A stretch of 57,176 bases of DNA from Pseudomonadota bacterium (GCA_021849505.1 JAJZSW010000006.1:1-57176), one strand, 5' to 3'; shown: positions 7,696 to 22,021, numbered from the stretch's first letter. Notes: a model not told the origin generated them from the sequence alone. Numbers and translations are program-made.

Positions 7696-9030
7696 TCAGC
7701 GAACCGGCAAGCCAGTGCCCTTGAAGTTTGCCTTCTTCAGCAGACTTTCATATTGGTGAGACATCATGTAAGCCTGAACTTGAGCCATGAAATCCATCGT
7801 CACAACCACGATGATCAACAGGGAAGTTCCACCGAAGTAGAAAGGCACATTCCACTTCAGGATCAGAAACTCCGGCAGCAGGCAGACCAGCGTGATGTAG
7901 ATTGCGCCAACCAGCGTCAACCGCATCAGAATCTTGTCGATATAACGGGCTGTCTGGTCGCCCGGGCGATACCCCGGTACGAAGGCACCGCTCTTCTTCA
8001 AATTTTCAGCGGTTTCTTTCGAATTGAATACGAGCGCAGTATAGAAGAAACAGAAGAAGATGATCGCAGCAGCGTAAAGCAAGACATAAACTGGCTGGCC
8101 CGGAGAAAGCGTTGCGGCAATATCCTTTAGCCATGTCATTCCTTCGCTGGCGCCGAACCAGCCTGCGGCTGTGGCCGGGAAAAGGATGATTGATGAAGCG
8201 AAGATCGGTGGAATCACACCAGACATATTCAACTTGAGCGGCAGATGTGAGCTTTGCCCGCCGTAAACCTTGTTGCCAACCTGACGCTTGGCATAATTCA
8301 CAAGTATTTTGCGCTGGCCGCGTTCAACGAAAACGACAAAACCGGTCACTACCACGACCAGGATACAGATAACGATCGACGTTAGCGGATGCATCGCTCC
8401 CGTACGCACCAGTTCGAAAAGTCCGCCCAAGGCACTTGGCAACCCCGCTACGATACCGGCAAAAATGATGATGGAGATGCCGTTGCCGAGGCCTCGCTCG
8501 GTGATCTGCTCACCAAGCCACATCAAAAACATAGTTCCGGTAACCAGGGTCATCACCGATGTCACCCGGAATAGCAGGCCCGGATCGAGAACCAGACCAG
8601 CCTGGCTTTCCAAAGCGATCGTCATGCCGATCGCCTGAAAAAGGGCAAGCAGCACTGTTCCATAACGGGTGTACTGGGTAATCTTTCTGCGTCCGGCTTC
8701 ACCTTCCTTCTTCAGTTGCTCAAGCGCCGGAACCGCATGCGACATCAACTGCATGATGATCGAAGCTGAAATGTACGGCATGATGCCGAGAGCAAAGATC
8801 GTGAAGCGAGAAAGTGCCCCGCCCGAAAAAAGGTTGAAGACGCCAAGAATTCCACCTTGCTGGGAGTTGAAGAGCTCGGCAAGTTGTTCCGGGTCAATGC
8901 CAGGAACAGGAATATGCGCGCCTATGCGAAATACAATGAGCGCCCCCAGCAGAAACCCTAGCCTTCGCCACAAGTCACCGAACTTGCCAGACTTGCCAAG
9001 GGCGAGTGCTTCAGAACTGGGGTTTGCCAC
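7696..9030 (-). CDS. secY: Protein translocase subunit SecY
   Basis: 444 residues with ten predicted membrane helices and typical SecY segments: [13 protein letters not shown] in the first periplasmic loop and [22 protein letters not shown] near the cytoplasmic loops. It forms the membrane channel with SecE (gene at 34495) and SecG. It is in the spc operon after rplO. Confidence 0.98.
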   Translation of the reverse strand: MANPSSEALALGKSGKFGDLWRRLGFLLGALIVFRIGAHIPVPGIDPEQLAELFNSQQGGILGVFNLFSGGALSRFTIFALGIMPYISASIIMQLMSHAVPALEQLKKEGEAGRRKITQYTRYGTVLLALFQAIGMTIALESQAGLVLDPGLLFRVTSVMTLVTGTMFLMWLGEQITERGLGNGISIIIFAGIVAGLPSALGGLFELVRTGAMHPLTSIVICILVVVVTGFVVFVERGQRKILVNYAKRQVGNKVYGGQSSHLPLKLNMSGVIPPIFASSIILFPATAAGWFGASEGMTWLKDIAATLSPGQPVYVLLYAAAIIFFCFFYTALVFNSKETAENLKKSGAFVPGYRPGDQTARYIDKILMRLTLVGAIYITLVCLLPEFLILKWNVPFYFGGTSLLIIVVVTMDFMAQVQAYMMSHQYESLLKKANFKGTGLPVR

Positions 9031-9055
9031 CGTTTACTCCTGTACCATGCCGTTG

Positions 9056-9505
9056 TCAGGCAACAGCCGCAATATCGGCCACGCTGCCACCCGCAGCTTC
9101 GATGGCCGAACGCGCTCCCTTGGTGGAACCAACGCCCTTCAAATTGACCTTGCGCGTCAGCTTGCCGGAAAGAATCACCTTTGCCGAGAGGCTTCCTGCG
9201 GGAACAATGCCAGCCTGCATCAGAGTCAAAAGATCAACATCCTCGACGGGGAGTTTTTCAAGATCGGACAAGCGGACTTCAACACTTTGTCCGGCCGTCA
9301 TTGAAACGAACCCGCGCTTTGGCAAGCGCCGCTGCAGAGGCATTTGCCCGCCTTCGAAGCCAACCTTATGGAAGCCACCTGCGCGGGACTTCTGGCCCTT
9401 ATGACCGCGGCCTGCCGTCTTCCCAAGTCCACTGCCGATTCCACGACCAACTCGCTTGGAAGCGTGCTTGGCGCCATCGGCCGGTTTCAGGTTGTTGAGT
9501 CGCAT
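9056..9505 (-). CDS. rplO: 50S ribosomal protein L15
   Basis: 149 residues, [26 protein letters not shown] at the start with the glycine/lysine-rich extension [12 protein letters not shown] that threads into 23S rRNA. It is needed late in large-subunit assembly. It starts three bases after rpmD. Confidence 0.98.
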   Translation of the reverse strand: MRLNNLKPADGAKHASKRVGRGIGSGLGKTAGRGHKGQKSRAGGFHKVGFEGGQMPLQRRLPKRGFVSMTAGQSVEVRLSDLEKLPVEDVDLLTLMQAGIVPAGSLSAKVILSGKLTRKVNLKGVGSTKGARSAIEAAGGSVADIAAVA

Positions 9506-9508
9506 TGC

Positions 9509-9691
9509 TTATCCCTCGCACTTCACTAAGTAGGCAACTTTCTTGATCATTCCGCGCACAGCAGGCGTATCCTGAACCTCAGTGCTATGGTTGATACGGC
9601 GGAGTCCCAGACCACGTACGGTTGCACGGTGATCCTGCTTCGTTCCGATGATGCTCTTGACGAGAGTCACTTTGATTTTCTTGTCTGACAC
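9509..9691 (-). CDS. rpmD: 50S ribosomal protein L30
   Basis: 60 residues, [28 protein letters not shown]..., a small alpha/beta protein bound to 23S and near 5S rRNA. Two bases separate it from rpsE, so translation is probably coupled. Confidence 0.97.
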   Translation of the reverse strand: MSDKKIKVTLVKSIIGTKQDHRATVRGLGLRRINHSTEVQDTPAVRGMIKKVAYLVKCEG

Positions 9692-9693
9692 GA

Positions 9694-10224
9694 TCAGGTC
9701 TCCAGGATTTCCTGCACCGACTTGCCGCGTTTCGCAGCGATTTCGGCAGGTGTGCTCATGGCCAGCAGGCCTTTTATGGTCGCGCGTACCAGATTGTAGG
9801 GGTTCGTCGAACCTATAGCCTTGGCCACGACGTCAGTCACACCCATCACTTCAAAAACGGCGCGCATTGGACCACCGGCAATCACGCCCGTACCGGCAGC
9901 CGCGGGGGACATGAGAACCGTCGTTGCACCATGCTTGCCCACCACCGGGTGATGGAGGGAACCATCTTTAAGGTTAACTTTTGATAACTTGCGGCGGGCT
10001 TCATCCATGGCCTTCTGAACGGCAACCGGCACTTCGCGCGCTTTGCCCTTACCCATGCCAATGCCACCGTCGCCATCGCCAACCACCGTCAAAGCTGCGA
10101 AGCCGAGAATGCGGCCGCCCTTGACAACCTTGGTAACGCGATTGATAGCCACCATTTTTTCGCGCAATCCATCATCGCGCTCCTCGGTAGCCCGTTGCTG
10201 CTTCTTTGTTTGCGGTTTCGCCAT
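9694..10224 (-). CDS. rpsE: 30S ribosomal protein S5
   Basis: 176 residues (E. coli 167; the extra residues are at the Lys/Gln-rich N-terminus). [21 protein letters not shown] starts the double-stranded RNA-binding domain and [12 protein letters not shown] is the conserved C-terminal helix. S5 affects decoding accuracy. Confidence 0.98.
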   Translation of the reverse strand: MAKPQTKKQQRATEERDDGLREKMVAINRVTKVVKGGRILGFAALTVVGDGDGGIGMGKGKAREVPVAVQKAMDEARRKLSKVNLKDGSLHHPVVGKHGATTVLMSPAAAGTGVIAGGPMRAVFEVMGVTDVVAKAIGSTNPYNLVRATIKGLLAMSTPAEIAAKRGKSVQEILET

Positions 10225-10249
10225 TTTTTACTCGCTCTTTCAGCCGGCG

Positions 10250-10603
10250 TTAAAACTTCAACCCATTTTCACGGGCAGCCTCGGCGAGAGCCTTGACACG
10301 CCCATGGTATTTGAATCCGGAACGGTCAAACGCCACCTCGGTTACACCCTTGGCTTTGGCACGCTCGGCAATCAGTTTGCCGACAGCCTTCGCGGCCTCA
10401 ACATTCCCCCCGTTCGGCAATTGCTTGCGCAAATCAGCTTCCGCAGTCGATGCTGCCGCGAGCACTTGCGTTCCGCAATCGGAAAAGACTTGCGCATAGA
10501 TATGGCAGTTCGAACGATTGATGCAAAGGCGGACAATCTTGAGCTCCGCAATTTTGGCGCGGGTTTTGCGCGCCCTGCGCAGACGAGATTCTTTCTTGTT
10601 CAT
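10250..10603 (-). CDS. rplR: 50S ribosomal protein L18
   Basis: 117 residues ending [27 protein letters not shown], diagnostic for L18, which carries 5S rRNA into the central protuberance. It is in the spc operon between rplF and rpsE. Confidence 0.98.
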   Translation of the reverse strand: MNKKESRLRRARKTRAKIAELKIVRLCINRSNCHIYAQVFSDCGTQVLAAASTAEADLRKQLPNGGNVEAAKAVGKLIAERAKAKGVTEVAFDRSGFKYHGRVKALAEAARENGLKF

Positions 10604-10635
10604 GAATAGACCCTTAGTGTCGTTGCCGCGAAGAG

Positions 10636-11169
10636 TTATTTCTTCTTGGTTTCCTTGATGACCACAACTTCATCCGCATAACGGATGCCTTTGCCCTTGT
10701 AGGGTTCGGGCGAGCGATATGCACGCACTTCAGCAGCAACCTGTCCCACGAGCTGGCGATCAATACCCTTGATCAGGATCTCTGTCTGGGTGGGGGTTTC
10801 GACCTTGATGCCACCAGGCATTTCATGGACGATTGGATGGGAATAACCCAAGGACAGATTCAACTTGCTGCCTTGTGCTTGCGCCTTGTAACCCACACCA
10901 ACCAGCGTGAGCTTTTTCTCAAAGCCTTTCGTGACACCTGTAACCATGTTGTTAACGAGCGCACGCATCGTTCCCGACATTGCAGAGCCGTTCGGCTGAT
11001 TCTCTTGAGCGCGGCACAACAGCGCTTCCCCTTCCTTTTCAATCCTTACGGAAGGCAGAATGAATTGCGACAAGGATCCCAAAGGACCCTTGACGGTAAC
11101 TTGGTTTGCGGTCAACGCCACATCAACACCTTTCGGCAGAGTGACCGGATTCTTGGCGATACGAGACAT
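10636..11169 (-). CDS. rplF: 50S ribosomal protein L6
   Basis: 177 residues, as in E. coli: two related folds, with [19 protein letters not shown] at the start and the C-terminal [20 protein letters not shown] that contacts the sarcin-ricin region. Confidence 0.98.
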   Translation of the reverse strand: MSRIAKNPVTLPKGVDVALTANQVTVKGPLGSLSQFILPSVRIEKEGEALLCRAQENQPNGSAMSGTMRALVNNMVTGVTKGFEKKLTLVGVGYKAQAQGSKLNLSLGYSHPIVHEMPGGIKVETPTQTEILIKGIDRQLVGQVAAEVRAYRSPEPYKGKGIRYADEVVVIKETKKK

Positions 11170-11179
11170 ACGCTACTCC

Positions 11180-11575
11180 TTACGCCACAATGCAAAGCAC
11201 TTCGCCACCCACATTGGCGCTACGCGCCTTGCGGTCCGTCATCACCCCTTTCGGCGTGGAAACGATTGCGATGCCTAGCCCATTCATGACTTTGGGCAAA
11301 TCCTGCTGACCCCGGTAGACACGCAAGCCCGGACGCGAAACCCGCTCAAGCCTTTCAATGACCGGACAGCCAGCATAGTACTTTAGTTCAATGTCAAGCT
11401 CGGACTTTGCGCCATCCTTCCGGACAGCAAAGTTCTCGATATAGCCTTCATCCAGAAGCACCTTGGCAATTGCCTCCTTGAGCTTGGACGACGGCATCGA
11501 GACACCCAGTTTTTCAGCCATTTGTCCATTGCGGATACGGGTCAGCATATCGGCGATCGGATCAGTCATACTCAT
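11180..11575 (-). CDS. rpsH: 30S ribosomal protein S8
   Basis: 131 residues, [20 protein letters not shown], ending with [20 protein letters not shown]8 binds helix 21 of 16S rRNA and in E. coli represses the spc operon by binding near rplE. It starts ten bases after rpsN. Confidence 0.98.
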   Translation of the reverse strand: MSMTDPIADMLTRIRNGQMAEKLGVSMPSSKLKEAIAKVLLDEGYIENFAVRKDGAKSELDIELKYYAGCPVIERLERVSRPGLRVYRGQQDLPKVMNGLGIAIVSTPKGVMTDRKARSANVGGEVLCIVA

Positions 11576-11585
11576 TCTTCAGCCC

Positions 11586-11891
11586 TCACCAGCTTGCCTT
11601 GGACATGCCGGGAACTTCCCCGCGCATGGCAATATCCCGCAGCTTGTTACGACACAAGCCAAACTTCTTGAACACACCACGCGGACGCCCCGTCAAGGCA
11701 CAACGATTGCGCTGGCGAACTGGGCTTGAATTGCGCGGCAGCAACTGCATTTTCAGCCGCGCTGCCATGCGCTCATCATCGCTCAGCTTGACATTTTCGA
11801 TTATGGCCGTCAGTTCAGCCCGCTTTGCGGCGTACTTTGCTACCAACTTGGCCCGCTTTGCCTCACGATTTTTCAGAGAAAGTTTTGCCAT
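11586..11891 (-). CDS. rpsN: 30S ribosomal protein S14 (long, zinc-free type)
   Basis: 101 residues from [16 protein letters not shown]; the open frame continues upstream into rplE but the conserved start is at 11891. It is the long form without the CxxC zinc motif, as in E. coli. The C-terminal [20 protein letters not shown] is characteristic. It sits in the small-subunit head. Confidence 0.97.
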   Translation of the reverse strand: MAKLSLKNREAKRAKLVAKYAAKRAELTAIIENVKLSDDERMAARLKMQLLPRNSSPVRQRNRCALTGRPRGVFKKFGLCRNKLRDIAMRGEVPGMSKASW

Positions 11892-11898
11892 GAGTCCC

Positions 11899-12441
11899 TC
11901 AGTTTTTGAAGGGGAATTTAAATGCAGCCAAGAGCGCCTTGGCTTCTGCATCGGTTTTTGCGGTCGTGGTAATGCTGATGTTCATCCCCCGCAATGCATC
12001 GATCTTGTCGTACTCGATTTCGGGAAATATGATCTGCTCCTTCACCCCGATGTTGTAGTTGCCACGACCATCGAAGCCCTTGTTGCCCGGTATGCCACGA
12101 AAATCACGGATGCGGGGAATGGCGACACTGACCAGGCGATCAAGGAATTCATACATCCGCGTGCCGCGCAAAGTAACCATGCAGCCAATTGGATAGCCTT
12201 CCCGAATTTTGAATCCGGCGATTGCCTTGCGTGCCTTGGTAACGACCGGCTTTTGTCCGGCGATCTTGGTCATGTCACCTACGGCATTTTCAAGAACCTT
12301 TTTATCTGCAACGGCCTCGCCTACGCCCATGTTCAGCGTAATCTTGGTAATCCGCGGCACTTCCATCACGGAAGAATATTTGAACTGCTCCCGCAATTGC
12401 GGCAGCACGTCCTTTCTATAAAACTCTTGCAAGCGTGCCAT
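11899..12441 (-). CDS. rplE: 50S ribosomal protein L5
   Basis: 180 residues. L5 binds 5S rRNA and the P-site tRNA elbow. [21 protein letters not shown] and [19 protein letters not shown] are family signatures. It lies seven bases before rpsN and nine bases after rplX. Confidence 0.98.
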   Translation of the reverse strand: MARLQEFYRKDVLPQLREQFKYSSVMEVPRITKITLNMGVGEAVADKKVLENAVGDMTKIAGQKPVVTKARKAIAGFKIREGYPIGCMVTLRGTRMYEFLDRLVSVAIPRIRDFRGIPGNKGFDGRGNYNIGVKEQIIFPEIEYDKIDALRGMNISITTTAKTDAEAKALLAAFKFPFKN

Positions 12442-12450
12442 GACTATCCC

Positions 12451-12768
12451 TTACGCCTTAACCAGTTCGCCATTTGATTTGAACACCCGCACCTTGGTGC
12501 CATCCTCAAGAATCTTGAACCCGACACGATCTGCTTTCTGGGTTGCCGGGTTAAACACGGCAACATTGGACAGATGTATTGGCATTTCTTTTTCAATGAT
12601 TCCGCCAGCCTGACCTTTCATCGGATTTGGCCGCGTATGCTTCTTGACGCGATTCACGCCCTGAACCAGCAGATACCCTTCATCCAGGCAGGTCAGTACC
12701 GTGCCGCGGCGCCCTTTGTCACGTCCGGTGGTGACCACCACATCATCACCTTTACGAATCTTTTCCAT
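12451..12768 (-). CDS. rplX: 50S ribosomal protein L24
   Basis: 105 residues with a KOW motif near the start ([19 protein letters not shown]). It is one of the two assembly initiators of the large subunit and lies near the tunnel exit. Confidence 0.97.
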   Translation of the reverse strand: MEKIRKGDDVVVTTGRDKGRRGTVLTCLDEGYLLVQGVNRVKKHTRPNPMKGQAGGIIEKEMPIHLSNVAVFNPATQKADRVGFKILEDGTKVRVFKSNGELVKA

Positions 12769-12788
12769 TTCCGCTCCTATCCGTCCGC

Positions 12789-13157
12789 TTACAACACTTC
12801 CGGCGCGAGCGAGACAATCTTCATGAAGCGCTCGCTGCGCAGCTCCCGCGTGACTGGACCAAAGATGCGCGTGCCGATGGGCTCCAGCTTGTTGTTCAGC
12901 AGAACTGCCGCATTATTGTCGAATCTGATCAACGATCCGTCCGAACGACGCACACCCTTCGCAGTGCGCACGACGACAGCGCTGTAAACCTCACCCTTCT
13001 TGACGCGACCGCGCGGCGCAGCATCCTTGATGCTTACTTTGATAATGTCGCCAATGCCGGCATACCGACGCTTTGAACCGCCCATTACCTTGATGCACAT
13101 GACCGAACGCGCACCCGTGTTATCGGCCACGTCTAGCCGCGATTGCATTTGAATCAT
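12789..13157 (-). CDS. rplN: 50S ribosomal protein L14
   Basis: 122 residues from [20 protein letters not shown]; the frame opens four codons earlier, but GGAG lies five bases before 13157. L14 forms part of an intersubunit bridge. It is the first gene of the spc operon, preceded by a consensus promoter and a leader of about 115 bases. Confidence 0.98.
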   Translation of the reverse strand: MIQMQSRLDVADNTGARSVMCIKVMGGSKRRYAGIGDIIKVSIKDAAPRGRVKKGEVYSAVVVRTAKGVRRSDGSLIRFDNNAAVLLNNKLEPIGTRIFGPVTRELRSERFMKIVSLAPEVL

Positions 13158-13277
13158 CTTGCTCTCCAACTTAACCCGTGCACGCGCTGTGCTGCACAGT
13201 CAGTTTTGGACCCCGTTCGCTAATGCGTGGGACTCATTGCCGGCATATATGACTCCGGCTTGATAAAAAGAGGCGGA

Positions 13278-13305
13278 ATTATATCGATTCTGCCTCGTCT
13301 GTCAA
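13278..13305 (-). promoter_or_regulatory. Consensus sigma70 promoter of the spc operon (rplN)
   Basis: On the minus strand TTGACA (13300-13305), a 16-base spacer and TATAAT (13278-13283), both hexamers perfect. The following AATTCCGCCTCTTTTT is shared base for base with the str promoter. The leader to rplN contains two short hairpins (GCCGG/CCGGC and CTGTG/CACAG). Confidence 0.9.
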
Positions 13306-13313
13306 ATAATATT

Positions 13314-13583
13314 TTAAACGACGCGTGCTTTTTCAATCACCTTGCAAACGCGCCATGCCTTGGTTTTGGCAATCGGCGCACATTCTTCGATCTGGACAAG
13401 GTCTCCGTTTACGGCGCTCAAGTCCTCGATATGAGCATGATACTTCTTCGAACGGGTTATTACTTTGCCGATCACGGGGTGCTTGACACGACGCTCGATC
13501 AAAACAGTCACGGTTTTTTGCATCTTGTCGCTAATGATTCGGCCCTCAAGAGTACGGCGCATGGGTTGGCTTGCCTGGTTCAT
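13314..13583 (-). CDS. rpsQ: 30S ribosomal protein S17
   Basis: 89 residues with [19 protein letters not shown], the OB-fold signature of S17, an early-binding protein of the 16S 5' domain. It is the last gene of the S10 operon. Its start codon overlaps the rpmC stop (ATGA). Confidence 0.98.
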   Translation of the reverse strand: MNQASQPMRRTLEGRIISDKMQKTVTVLIERRVKHPVIGKVITRSKKYHAHIEDLSAVNGDLVQIEECAPIAKTKAWRVCKVIEKARVV

Positions 13584-13774
13584 TTAGCAATAGCCCTTTC
13601 ACACTGGATGGTCTTGATCCGCGCAATATCCTTGCGCAAATTTCCGAGCTGGCTGCTGTTGCTCAACTGCTGGGTCGCCAGCTGCATGCGCAAGGAAAAC
13701 TGGGCCTTGCGCAAATCGAGCAACTCCTTGTTGAGCTCTGCATCGGTCTTGTTTCTGAATTCGATGGCTTTCAT
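13580..13774 (-). CDS. rpmC: 50S ribosomal protein L29
   Basis: 64 residues, [21 protein letters not shown]..., a two-helix hairpin at the tunnel exit that helps bind the signal recognition particle. It overlaps rpsQ by four bases and follows rplP by three bases. Confidence 0.97.
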   Translation of the reverse strand: MKAIEFRNKTDAELNKELLDLRKAQFSLRMQLATQQLSNSSQLGNLRKDIARIKTIQCERAIAK

Positions 13775-13777
13775 TAC

Positions 13778-14191
13778 TTACCCCAAATGACGCGTAACAA
13801 ATGTCGTGGCAATCGGCAGCTTTGCAGCTGCAAGGTCAAATGCCTCGCGTGCCAATGCCTCATCGACTCCGTCCATTTCATACAACACCTTACCAGGTTG
13901 GATTTCGGCTACCCAATATTCCGGATTACCTTTGCCATTGCCCATCCGGACCTCAGCTGGCTTTTTCGAAATCGGCTTGTCCGGGAAAATTCGGATCCAG
14001 ATTCGGCCGCCACGTTTGATGTGACGAGTCATTGCACGCCGCGCCGCCTCGATCTGGCGGGCTGTCAGGCGACCACGCGCGATCGCCTTTAGCCCGTATT
14101 CGCCAAAGCTGACCTTTGCACCGCGCGTCGCCAAACCGGTGTTGCGGCCCTTGTGTTCCTTACGATACTTTCGCCGTGCTGGCTGTAGCAT
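13778..14191 (-). CDS. rplP: 50S ribosomal protein L16
   Basis: 137 residues. [19 protein letters not shown] at the start and [27 protein letters not shown] are typical. L16 organises the A-site tRNA elbow region; the Arg81 hydroxylation region (RMGNGKG) is conserved. Confidence 0.98.
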   Translation of the reverse strand: MLQPARRKYRKEHKGRNTGLATRGAKVSFGEYGLKAIARGRLTARQIEAARRAMTRHIKRGGRIWIRIFPDKPISKKPAEVRMGNGKGNPEYWVAEIQPGKVLYEMDGVDEALAREAFDLAAAKLPIATTFVTRHLG

Positions 14192-14197
14192 TTTTCT

Positions 14198-15091
14198 TTA
14201 CTCCTTCACATCCTGACCAGCAGAATTGGTCTTTGCGCCCGCCGTTTTACGTACGCGCTTAGCAGCAGGTTTTGCCACATCGCCCGTAGCAACTTCCGCC
14301 TTGGGCTCTTGTCCTGCTGCTTCCGCTTTCCTTGGAGCCTTCCGGGTCGCTGGTTGGGCTTCAGCTTCAGTTGCGGCAGCACCGGTTTTACCGGGGCGCC
14401 TAGCGCGCTTCGCTGGCTCTTCATTTGTCCGTTCTGGTACGGTGGCCGCAGCTGTTTCACCGCGCGTCATCGACTCGCCCTTGAAGACCCAAACCTTGAT
14501 GCCAATAACACCATAGGTTGTCTTTGCCTCGGATGTGCCATAGTCAATTTCGGCACGCAGGGTGTGGAGAGGGACCCGGCCTTCGCGATACCACTCGGTG
14601 CGGGCAATTTCAGCGCCGTTCAAGCGGCCCGAACTCATGATCTTGATGCCCTGAGCTCCGAGCCGCATTGCATTCTGCATCGCACGCTTCATGGCACGAC
14701 GGAACATGATGCGCTTTTCCAATTGCTGGGCAATGGAGTCGGCTATCAGTTGAGCGTCGATCTCCGGCTTGCGGATTTCCTCTATGCTCACATGCACAGG
14801 CACACCCATGCGCCTTTGCAGGTCCTGCTTGAGTAGCTCGATATCCTCACCTTTTTTCCCGATCACCACACCGGGGCGAGCGCTGAACACGGTAACTCGC
14901 GCATTCTTTGCCGGTCGCTCGATCACCACTCGGCCAACAGATGCGTGTGCAAGCTTCTTCTTGAGGTATTCACGAACCGCAATATCCTCGCGCAACATTC
15001 CAGGAAACGCCTTTGAGTTGGCAAACCAGCGCGAAGACCAGTCACGTGTAACTGACAAGCGAAAGCCTATCGGATGAATTTTCTGTCCCAT
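14198..15091 (-). CDS. rpsC: 30S ribosomal protein S3 with a long charged C-terminal tail
   Basis: 297 residues against 233 in E. coli. Residues 1-210 are a normal S3: N-terminal domain, KH domain with [17 protein letters not shown] and C-terminal domain ending near [16 protein letters not shown]. The remaining 80 or so residues are an Ala/Lys/Arg/Glu/Pro-rich, low-complexity extension ([18 protein letters not shown]...). S3 lies at the mRNA entry and acts as helicase with S4 and S5. Longer S3 tails are known in betaproteobacteria, but this one is at the long end. It is in the S10 operon, six bases before rplP. Confidence 0.97.
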   Translation of the reverse strand: MGQKIHPIGFRLSVTRDWSSRWFANSKAFPGMLREDIAVREYLKKKLAHASVGRVVIERPAKNARVTVFSARPGVVIGKKGEDIELLKQDLQRRMGVPVHVSIEEIRKPEIDAQLIADSIAQQLEKRIMFRRAMKRAMQNAMRLGAQGIKIMSSGRLNGAEIARTEWYREGRVPLHTLRAEIDYGTSEAKTTYGVIGIKVWVFKGESMTRGETAAATVPERTNEEPAKRARRPGKTGAAATEAEAQPATRKAPRKAEAAGQEPKAEVATGDVAKPAAKRVRKTAGAKTNSAGQDVKE

Positions 15092-15100
15092 ACCTCTTCC

Positions 15101-15430
15101 TTATTCGCCAACCGTGACGTAGATGTGGCAGGTTTGCTTGCTGATGCGATTGCCACGCCCCTTTGCCCGTGCCGTGAAGCGCTTCAGTACCGTACCTTGT
15201 TCGACATGGATGCGTGTCACCTTGAGTGAATCGATATCAGCACCATTGTTATGCTCAGCATTGGCAATAGCCGATTCCAGAACCTTCTTGACGATGACCG
15301 CACCTTTTTTTGGCGAGAAGGCAAGAATGTTGAGAGCCTGATCCACCGACTTGCCCCGCACGAGGTCGGCGACCAGTCGCCCCTTTTGCGCCGATAGGCG
15401 GACACCCTTCAAAATCGCGTTAGTTTCCAT
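15101..15430 (-). CDS. rplV: 50S ribosomal protein L22
   Basis: 109 residues, [22 protein letters not shown]..., with the beta-hairpin [20 protein letters not shown] that lines the exit tunnel (macrolide and stall-peptide contact). It is in the S10 operon. Confidence 0.98.
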   Translation of the reverse strand: METNAILKGVRLSAQKGRLVADLVRGKSVDQALNILAFSPKKGAVIVKKVLESAIANAEHNNGADIDSLKVTRIHVEQGTVLKRFTARAKGRGNRISKQTCHIYVTVGE

Positions 15431-15442
15431 TGAATTTGTCCC

Positions 15443-15721
15443 TTACTTCTTCGCCGCCTTCTTGCCGGCCGCATGCCCCTTGAATGTACGCGTCAACGCA
15501 AACTCGCCGAGTTTATGGCCGACCATGTTCTCAGAAACATAGACCGGTATGTGTTGTTTGCCGTTATGCACGGCAATCGTCAAGCCAATGAAATCAGGCA
15601 GAATGGTGGAGCGCCTTGACCAAGTCTTGATCGGACGCTTGTCGCTCGAAGCGCGCGCGGCATCGACTTTCTTCAGCAGATGATCATCTACGAAAGGACC
15701 TTTTTTGATTGAACGTGCCAT
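15443..15721 (-). CDS. rpsS: 30S ribosomal protein S19
   Basis: 92 residues, [19 protein letters not shown], with [21 protein letters not shown]. It is a small-subunit head protein that forms a heterodimer with S13. It is in the S10 operon between rplB and rplV. Confidence 0.98.
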   Translation of the reverse strand: MARSIKKGPFVDDHLLKKVDAARASSDKRPIKTWSRRSTILPDFIGLTIAVHNGKQHIPVYVSENMVGHKLGEFALTRTFKGHAAGKKAAKK

Positions 15722-15731
15722 GCCCTACTCC

Positions 15732-16559
15732 TTAACGCTTGTGACGGCGCTGAACAATCATGCTGTCAGTCCGCTTGTTACTGCGAGTACGATAACCCTT
15801 GGCCGGTTGTCCCCACGGACTCACCGGCACGCGGCCTTCTCCGGTACGGCCTTCGCCACCACCATGCGGGTGATCCACAGGATTCATTGCTGTACCACGA
15901 ACGGTTGGACGAATGCCACGCCAGCGGTTTGCTCCAGCCTTGCCAATCTTGCGCAGATTGTTTTCTTCGTTTCCGACCTCACCAATCGTGGCACGACAAT
16001 CAACATGGACACGGCGAATCTCGCCTGACCGCAAACGAACTTGCGCGTAGCTACCCTCTCTGGCCAGCAACTGGACAGAAGTTCCGGCCGCACGCGCCAT
16101 CTGCGCGCCCTTGCCCGGCATCAACTCGATGCAGTGAATGGTGCTACCCACAGGAATATTTCGGATAGGCAATGCGTTGCCCGACTTGATCGGCGCTTCC
16201 GGCCCACTCAACACTTCCTGGCCAACGATCATGCCCTTCGGCGCGATGATATAGCGACGCTCGCCATCGGCATAACAGAGCAGCGCAATGTTGGCGGTAC
16301 GGTTCGGGTCATACTCGAGACGCTCGACCTTTGCCACGATGCCATCCTTGTTCCGCTTGAAATCCACAATGCGGTAGTGCTGCTTGTGACCACCGCCCTG
16401 ATGTCGAGTAGTAATGTGGCCGTGATTGTTGCGCCCCGCCTTATTCGACTTTTTCTCAGTCAGCGCATCATGGGAACGCCCTTTATGCAGATTCGGATTG
16501 ACAATCTTGACGAGCGCCCGCCGACCGGCAGATGTAGGTTTGACTTTGACAATGGCCAT
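15732..16559 (-). CDS. rplB: 50S ribosomal protein L2
   Basis: 275 residues. L2 is needed for subunit joining and peptidyl transfer; the conserved [16 protein letters not shown] loop carries the key His. Its ATG overlaps the rplW stop codon by one base. Confidence 0.98.
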   Translation of the reverse strand: MAIVKVKPTSAGRRALVKIVNPNLHKGRSHDALTEKKSNKAGRNNHGHITTRHQGGGHKQHYRIVDFKRNKDGIVAKVERLEYDPNRTANIALLCYADGERRYIIAPKGMIVGQEVLSGPEAPIKSGNALPIRNIPVGSTIHCIELMPGKGAQMARAAGTSVQLLAREGSYAQVRLRSGEIRRVHVDCRATIGEVGNEENNLRKIGKAGANRWRGIRPTVRGTAMNPVDHPHGGGEGRTGEGRVPVSPWGQPAKGYRTRSNKRTDSMIVQRRHKR

Positions 16560-16873
16560 TACGCAGCCCCTTCTGCGAAGTTAATTTCCTGCCCAGGCAT
16601 CAAACTGACGAATGCCTTACGGACATTGCTACGTCGCCCCATGGTTCTGCCAAAACGCTTGGCCTTGCCCTTCGCATTCGCTACCTGGACTGCACTTACC
16701 TGAACCTTGAAGAGCAACTCAACGGCGGCCTTGATTTCAGGCTTTGTTGCATCGGGAGTAACAACAAATACAACCTGATTGGCCTTTTCAGCCAGCATAG
16801 TTGCCTTTTCCGAAATTTGCGGCGCCAAAAGAACCTGCATCAGGCGTTCCTGATTGAATTGTTTAGCATTCAT
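16559..16873 (-). CDS. rplW: 50S ribosomal protein L23
   Basis: 104 residues, [21 protein letters not shown], with the tunnel-exit loop [22 protein letters not shown]. It is the docking site for trigger factor and SRP. It overlaps both neighbours (four bases with rplD, one with rplB). Confidence 0.98.
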   Translation of the reverse strand: MNAKQFNQERLMQVLLAPQISEKATMLAEKANQVVFVVTPDATKPEIKAAVELLFKVQVSAVQVANAKGKAKRFGRTMGRRSNVRKAFVSLMPGQEINFAEGAA

Positions 16874-17490
16874 GCCAACATCTCCTCCAGTTTCGTTACC
16901 GCCCCTTTGGTCAGCAACACACGCGGGAAACGAACCAGCGTAAAGGGATCAGCATGCTTGGGTTCGAGCACTAGCACATTTGGCAGATTTCTTGAAGCCA
17001 ACATCAGGTTGTCGCTCAGGTCATCAGTCACTAGAAGAGCCGATTCGACACCCATAGTTTTGAGTTTTTGCACAACAAGGCGTGTCTTCGGCGCCTCTAC
17101 CGTAAAGTCTTCAACGACCGCCAAACGGTCTTCACGTGCAAGCTGCGACAGAATCGCAGCAATACCGGCACGGTACATCTTGCGATTGACCTTGTGCGAA
17201 AAGTTCTCATCCGGGGAATTCGGGAAGGTACGACCACCACCACGCCATAGCGGACTGGAAGTCATGCCGATGCGCGCACGACCAGTACCCTTTTGCCTCC
17301 AAGGCTTCTTTGTGCTATGGCGAACCTCGGCACGCGTCAGTTGCGCTCGGTTGCCGGAGCGGGCATTCGCCTGATAGGCAACGACCAATTGGTGGACAAG
17401 GGCCTCGTTATAGTCGCGCCCGAACAAGCCATCGGAAACGCTGACAGTAGCGCCAGTCTGCCCCTCAGCATTAATCAGTTTTAGTTCCAT
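16870..17490 (-). CDS. rplD: 50S ribosomal protein L4
   Basis: 206 residues from [18 protein letters not shown]; the open frame extends five codons further, but the conserved start is 17490. The tunnel-lining loop [26 protein letters not shown] region is present. In E. coli L4 represses the S10 operon at the leader RNA. Confidence 0.97.
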   Translation of the reverse strand: MELKLINAEGQTGATVSVSDGLFGRDYNEALVHQLVVAYQANARSGNRAQLTRAEVRHSTKKPWRQKGTGRARIGMTSSPLWRGGGRTFPNSPDENFSHKVNRKMYRAGIAAILSQLAREDRLAVVEDFTVEAPKTRLVVQKLKTMGVESALLVTDDLSDNLMLASRNLPNVLVLEPKHADPFTLVRFPRVLLTKGAVTKLEEMLA

Positions 17491-17501
17491 GGGCACCCCT
17501 T

Positions 17502-18155
17502 TCACTTAGCGGCCGCAGCGGTCTTCACTGCCGGACGAATAATCACCTGACCGCCACGCGAACCCGGTACAGCGCCCTTGATCATCAGCAACTGACGGTT
17601 TTCGTCGATACGCACAACCTCAAGATTCTGGGTAGTGCGCTTGACATCGCCAAGATGACCTGCCATCCGCTTGCCAGGGAACACACGGCCAGGATCCTGC
17701 GCCATGGAAATGGAGCCCGGGGAATTATGCGAAACGGAGTTACCATGCGAAGCACGGTTAGAGCTGAAATGGTGGCGCTTGATCGAGCCAGAAAAGCCTT
17801 TACCGATGGAGATACCCGTCACATCGACCTTCTGGCCAATCGAAAATATCGAGACATCTACCGCATCCCCTAGACTGGCTTCTGCAGCGCGCGCCTCGTC
17901 AACCTGGAATTCCGTCAGAGATTCGGCAGCCTGGATACCAGCCTTTGCGAAATGTCCCACTGCAGACTTAACTACACGCGAGACTCGACGCGCACCAAAC
18001 GCCACCTGTACAGCTGAATAGCCGTCACTTCCCGGCGTCTTGATCTGCGCAATGCGGTTATTCGACACATCGAGCACTGTCACCGGGATGGTATTGCCAT
18101 CTTCGGTAAAAATGCGCGTCATGCCGACCTTGCGTCCCACAAGGCCTAGACTCAT
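17502..18155 (-). CDS. rplC: 50S ribosomal protein L3
   Basis: 217 residues, [20 protein letters not shown] at the start, with the [20 protein letters not shown] loop reaching the peptidyl transferase centre; the Gln in AQDPGR is the known methylation site of the family. It is the second gene of the S10 operon, after a structured 89-base spacer. Confidence 0.98.
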   Translation of the reverse strand: MSLGLVGRKVGMTRIFTEDGNTIPVTVLDVSNNRIAQIKTPGSDGYSAVQVAFGARRVSRVVKSAVGHFAKAGIQAAESLTEFQVDEARAAEASLGDAVDVSIFSIGQKVDVTGISIGKGFSGSIKRHHFSSNRASHGNSVSHNSPGSISMAQDPGRVFPGKRMAGHLGDVKRTTQNLEVVRIDENRQLLMIKGAVPGSRGGQVIIRPAVKTAAAAK

Positions 18156-18159
18156 TTTG

Positions 18160-18244
18160 TTCTCCTAAATCCGGCTACGATTGGCCGGGTTGGTGTTTCG
18201 GGCACTGTTATTACCTTAGCACCCGCTGATAACTGCCCTGAAAA
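18160..18244 (-). promoter_or_regulatory. Structured spacer between rpsJ and rplC
   Basis: Two hairpins are visible on the minus strand: GGGCAGTTAT pairing with ATAACAGTGCCC (two-base bulge), then CCGGC with GCCGG just before the AGGAG of rplC. The second could mask the ribosome site. It is a possible site for L4-type feedback; this is inferred from position. Confidence 0.45.
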
Positions 18245-18556
18245 TTACTGCAACTTGATTTCCACATCGACACCCGCCGGAAGATCGAGCTTCATCAGCG
18301 CATCAACCGTCTTGTCTGTAGGATCGATGATGTCCATCAGGCGCAAATGCGTCCTGATTTCGAACTGATCACGCGATGTCTTATTAACATGGGGCGAGCG
18401 CAATATGTTGTAGCGCTCAATCCGGGTCGGGAGCGGCACCGGCCCGCGTACCACAGCACCAGTGCGTTTCGCCGTATCGACGATTTCCAAGGCTGATTGA
18501 TCGATCAGACGATAGTCAAACGCCTTCAGTCGGATACGGATTTTCTGATTTTGCAT
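18245..18556 (-). CDS. rpsJ: 30S ribosomal protein S10 (NusE)
   Basis: 103 residues, same as E. coli: [18 protein letters not shown] at the start and the long loop [20 protein letters not shown]. It is a small-subunit head protein and, as NusE, an antitermination partner of NusB and NusG. It is the first gene of the S10 operon, separated from tuf by a hairpin terminator. Confidence 0.98.
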   Translation of the reverse strand: MQNQKIRIRLKAFDYRLIDQSALEIVDTAKRTGAVVRGPVPLPTRIERYNILRSPHVNKTSRDQFEIRTHLRLMDIIDPTDKTVDALMKLDLPAGVDVEIKLQ

Positions 18557-18592
18557 ATCACATCCTTAAAGAACAAGGCGCCCGCAGGGGCC

Positions 18593-18625
18593 AAAAGCGA
18601 AAGGGCAGGATTATCCTGCCCTTTC
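18593..18625 (-). terminator. Terminator-like hairpin between tuf and rpsJ
   Basis: GAAAGGGCAGGAT and ATCCTGCCCTTTC form a perfect 13-base inverted repeat (18599-18625), followed on the minus strand by GCTTTT. The T-run is short, so partial termination between the str and S10 operons is likely. Confidence 0.65.
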
Positions 18626-18642
18626 TGAAAAAAGGCAATACC

Positions 18643-19833
<1,191 letters not shown>

Positions 19834-19857
19834 GATCGATTCCTTTAAAGAACTGGT

Positions 19858-21951
<2,094 letters not shown>

Positions 21952-22021
21952 TTGGATTACCTGTCTTTCTAAACCTGCCGCTGGAGAAAGGGTTGACGAA
22001 CCAATTGCTGCCAGCGGAAAA

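Noticed and set aside
11586-11951. A longer S14 starting at 11951
   Set aside because: The extra 20 residues lie over the end of rplE and lack a ribosome site; the conserved start [11 protein letters not shown] is at 11891.
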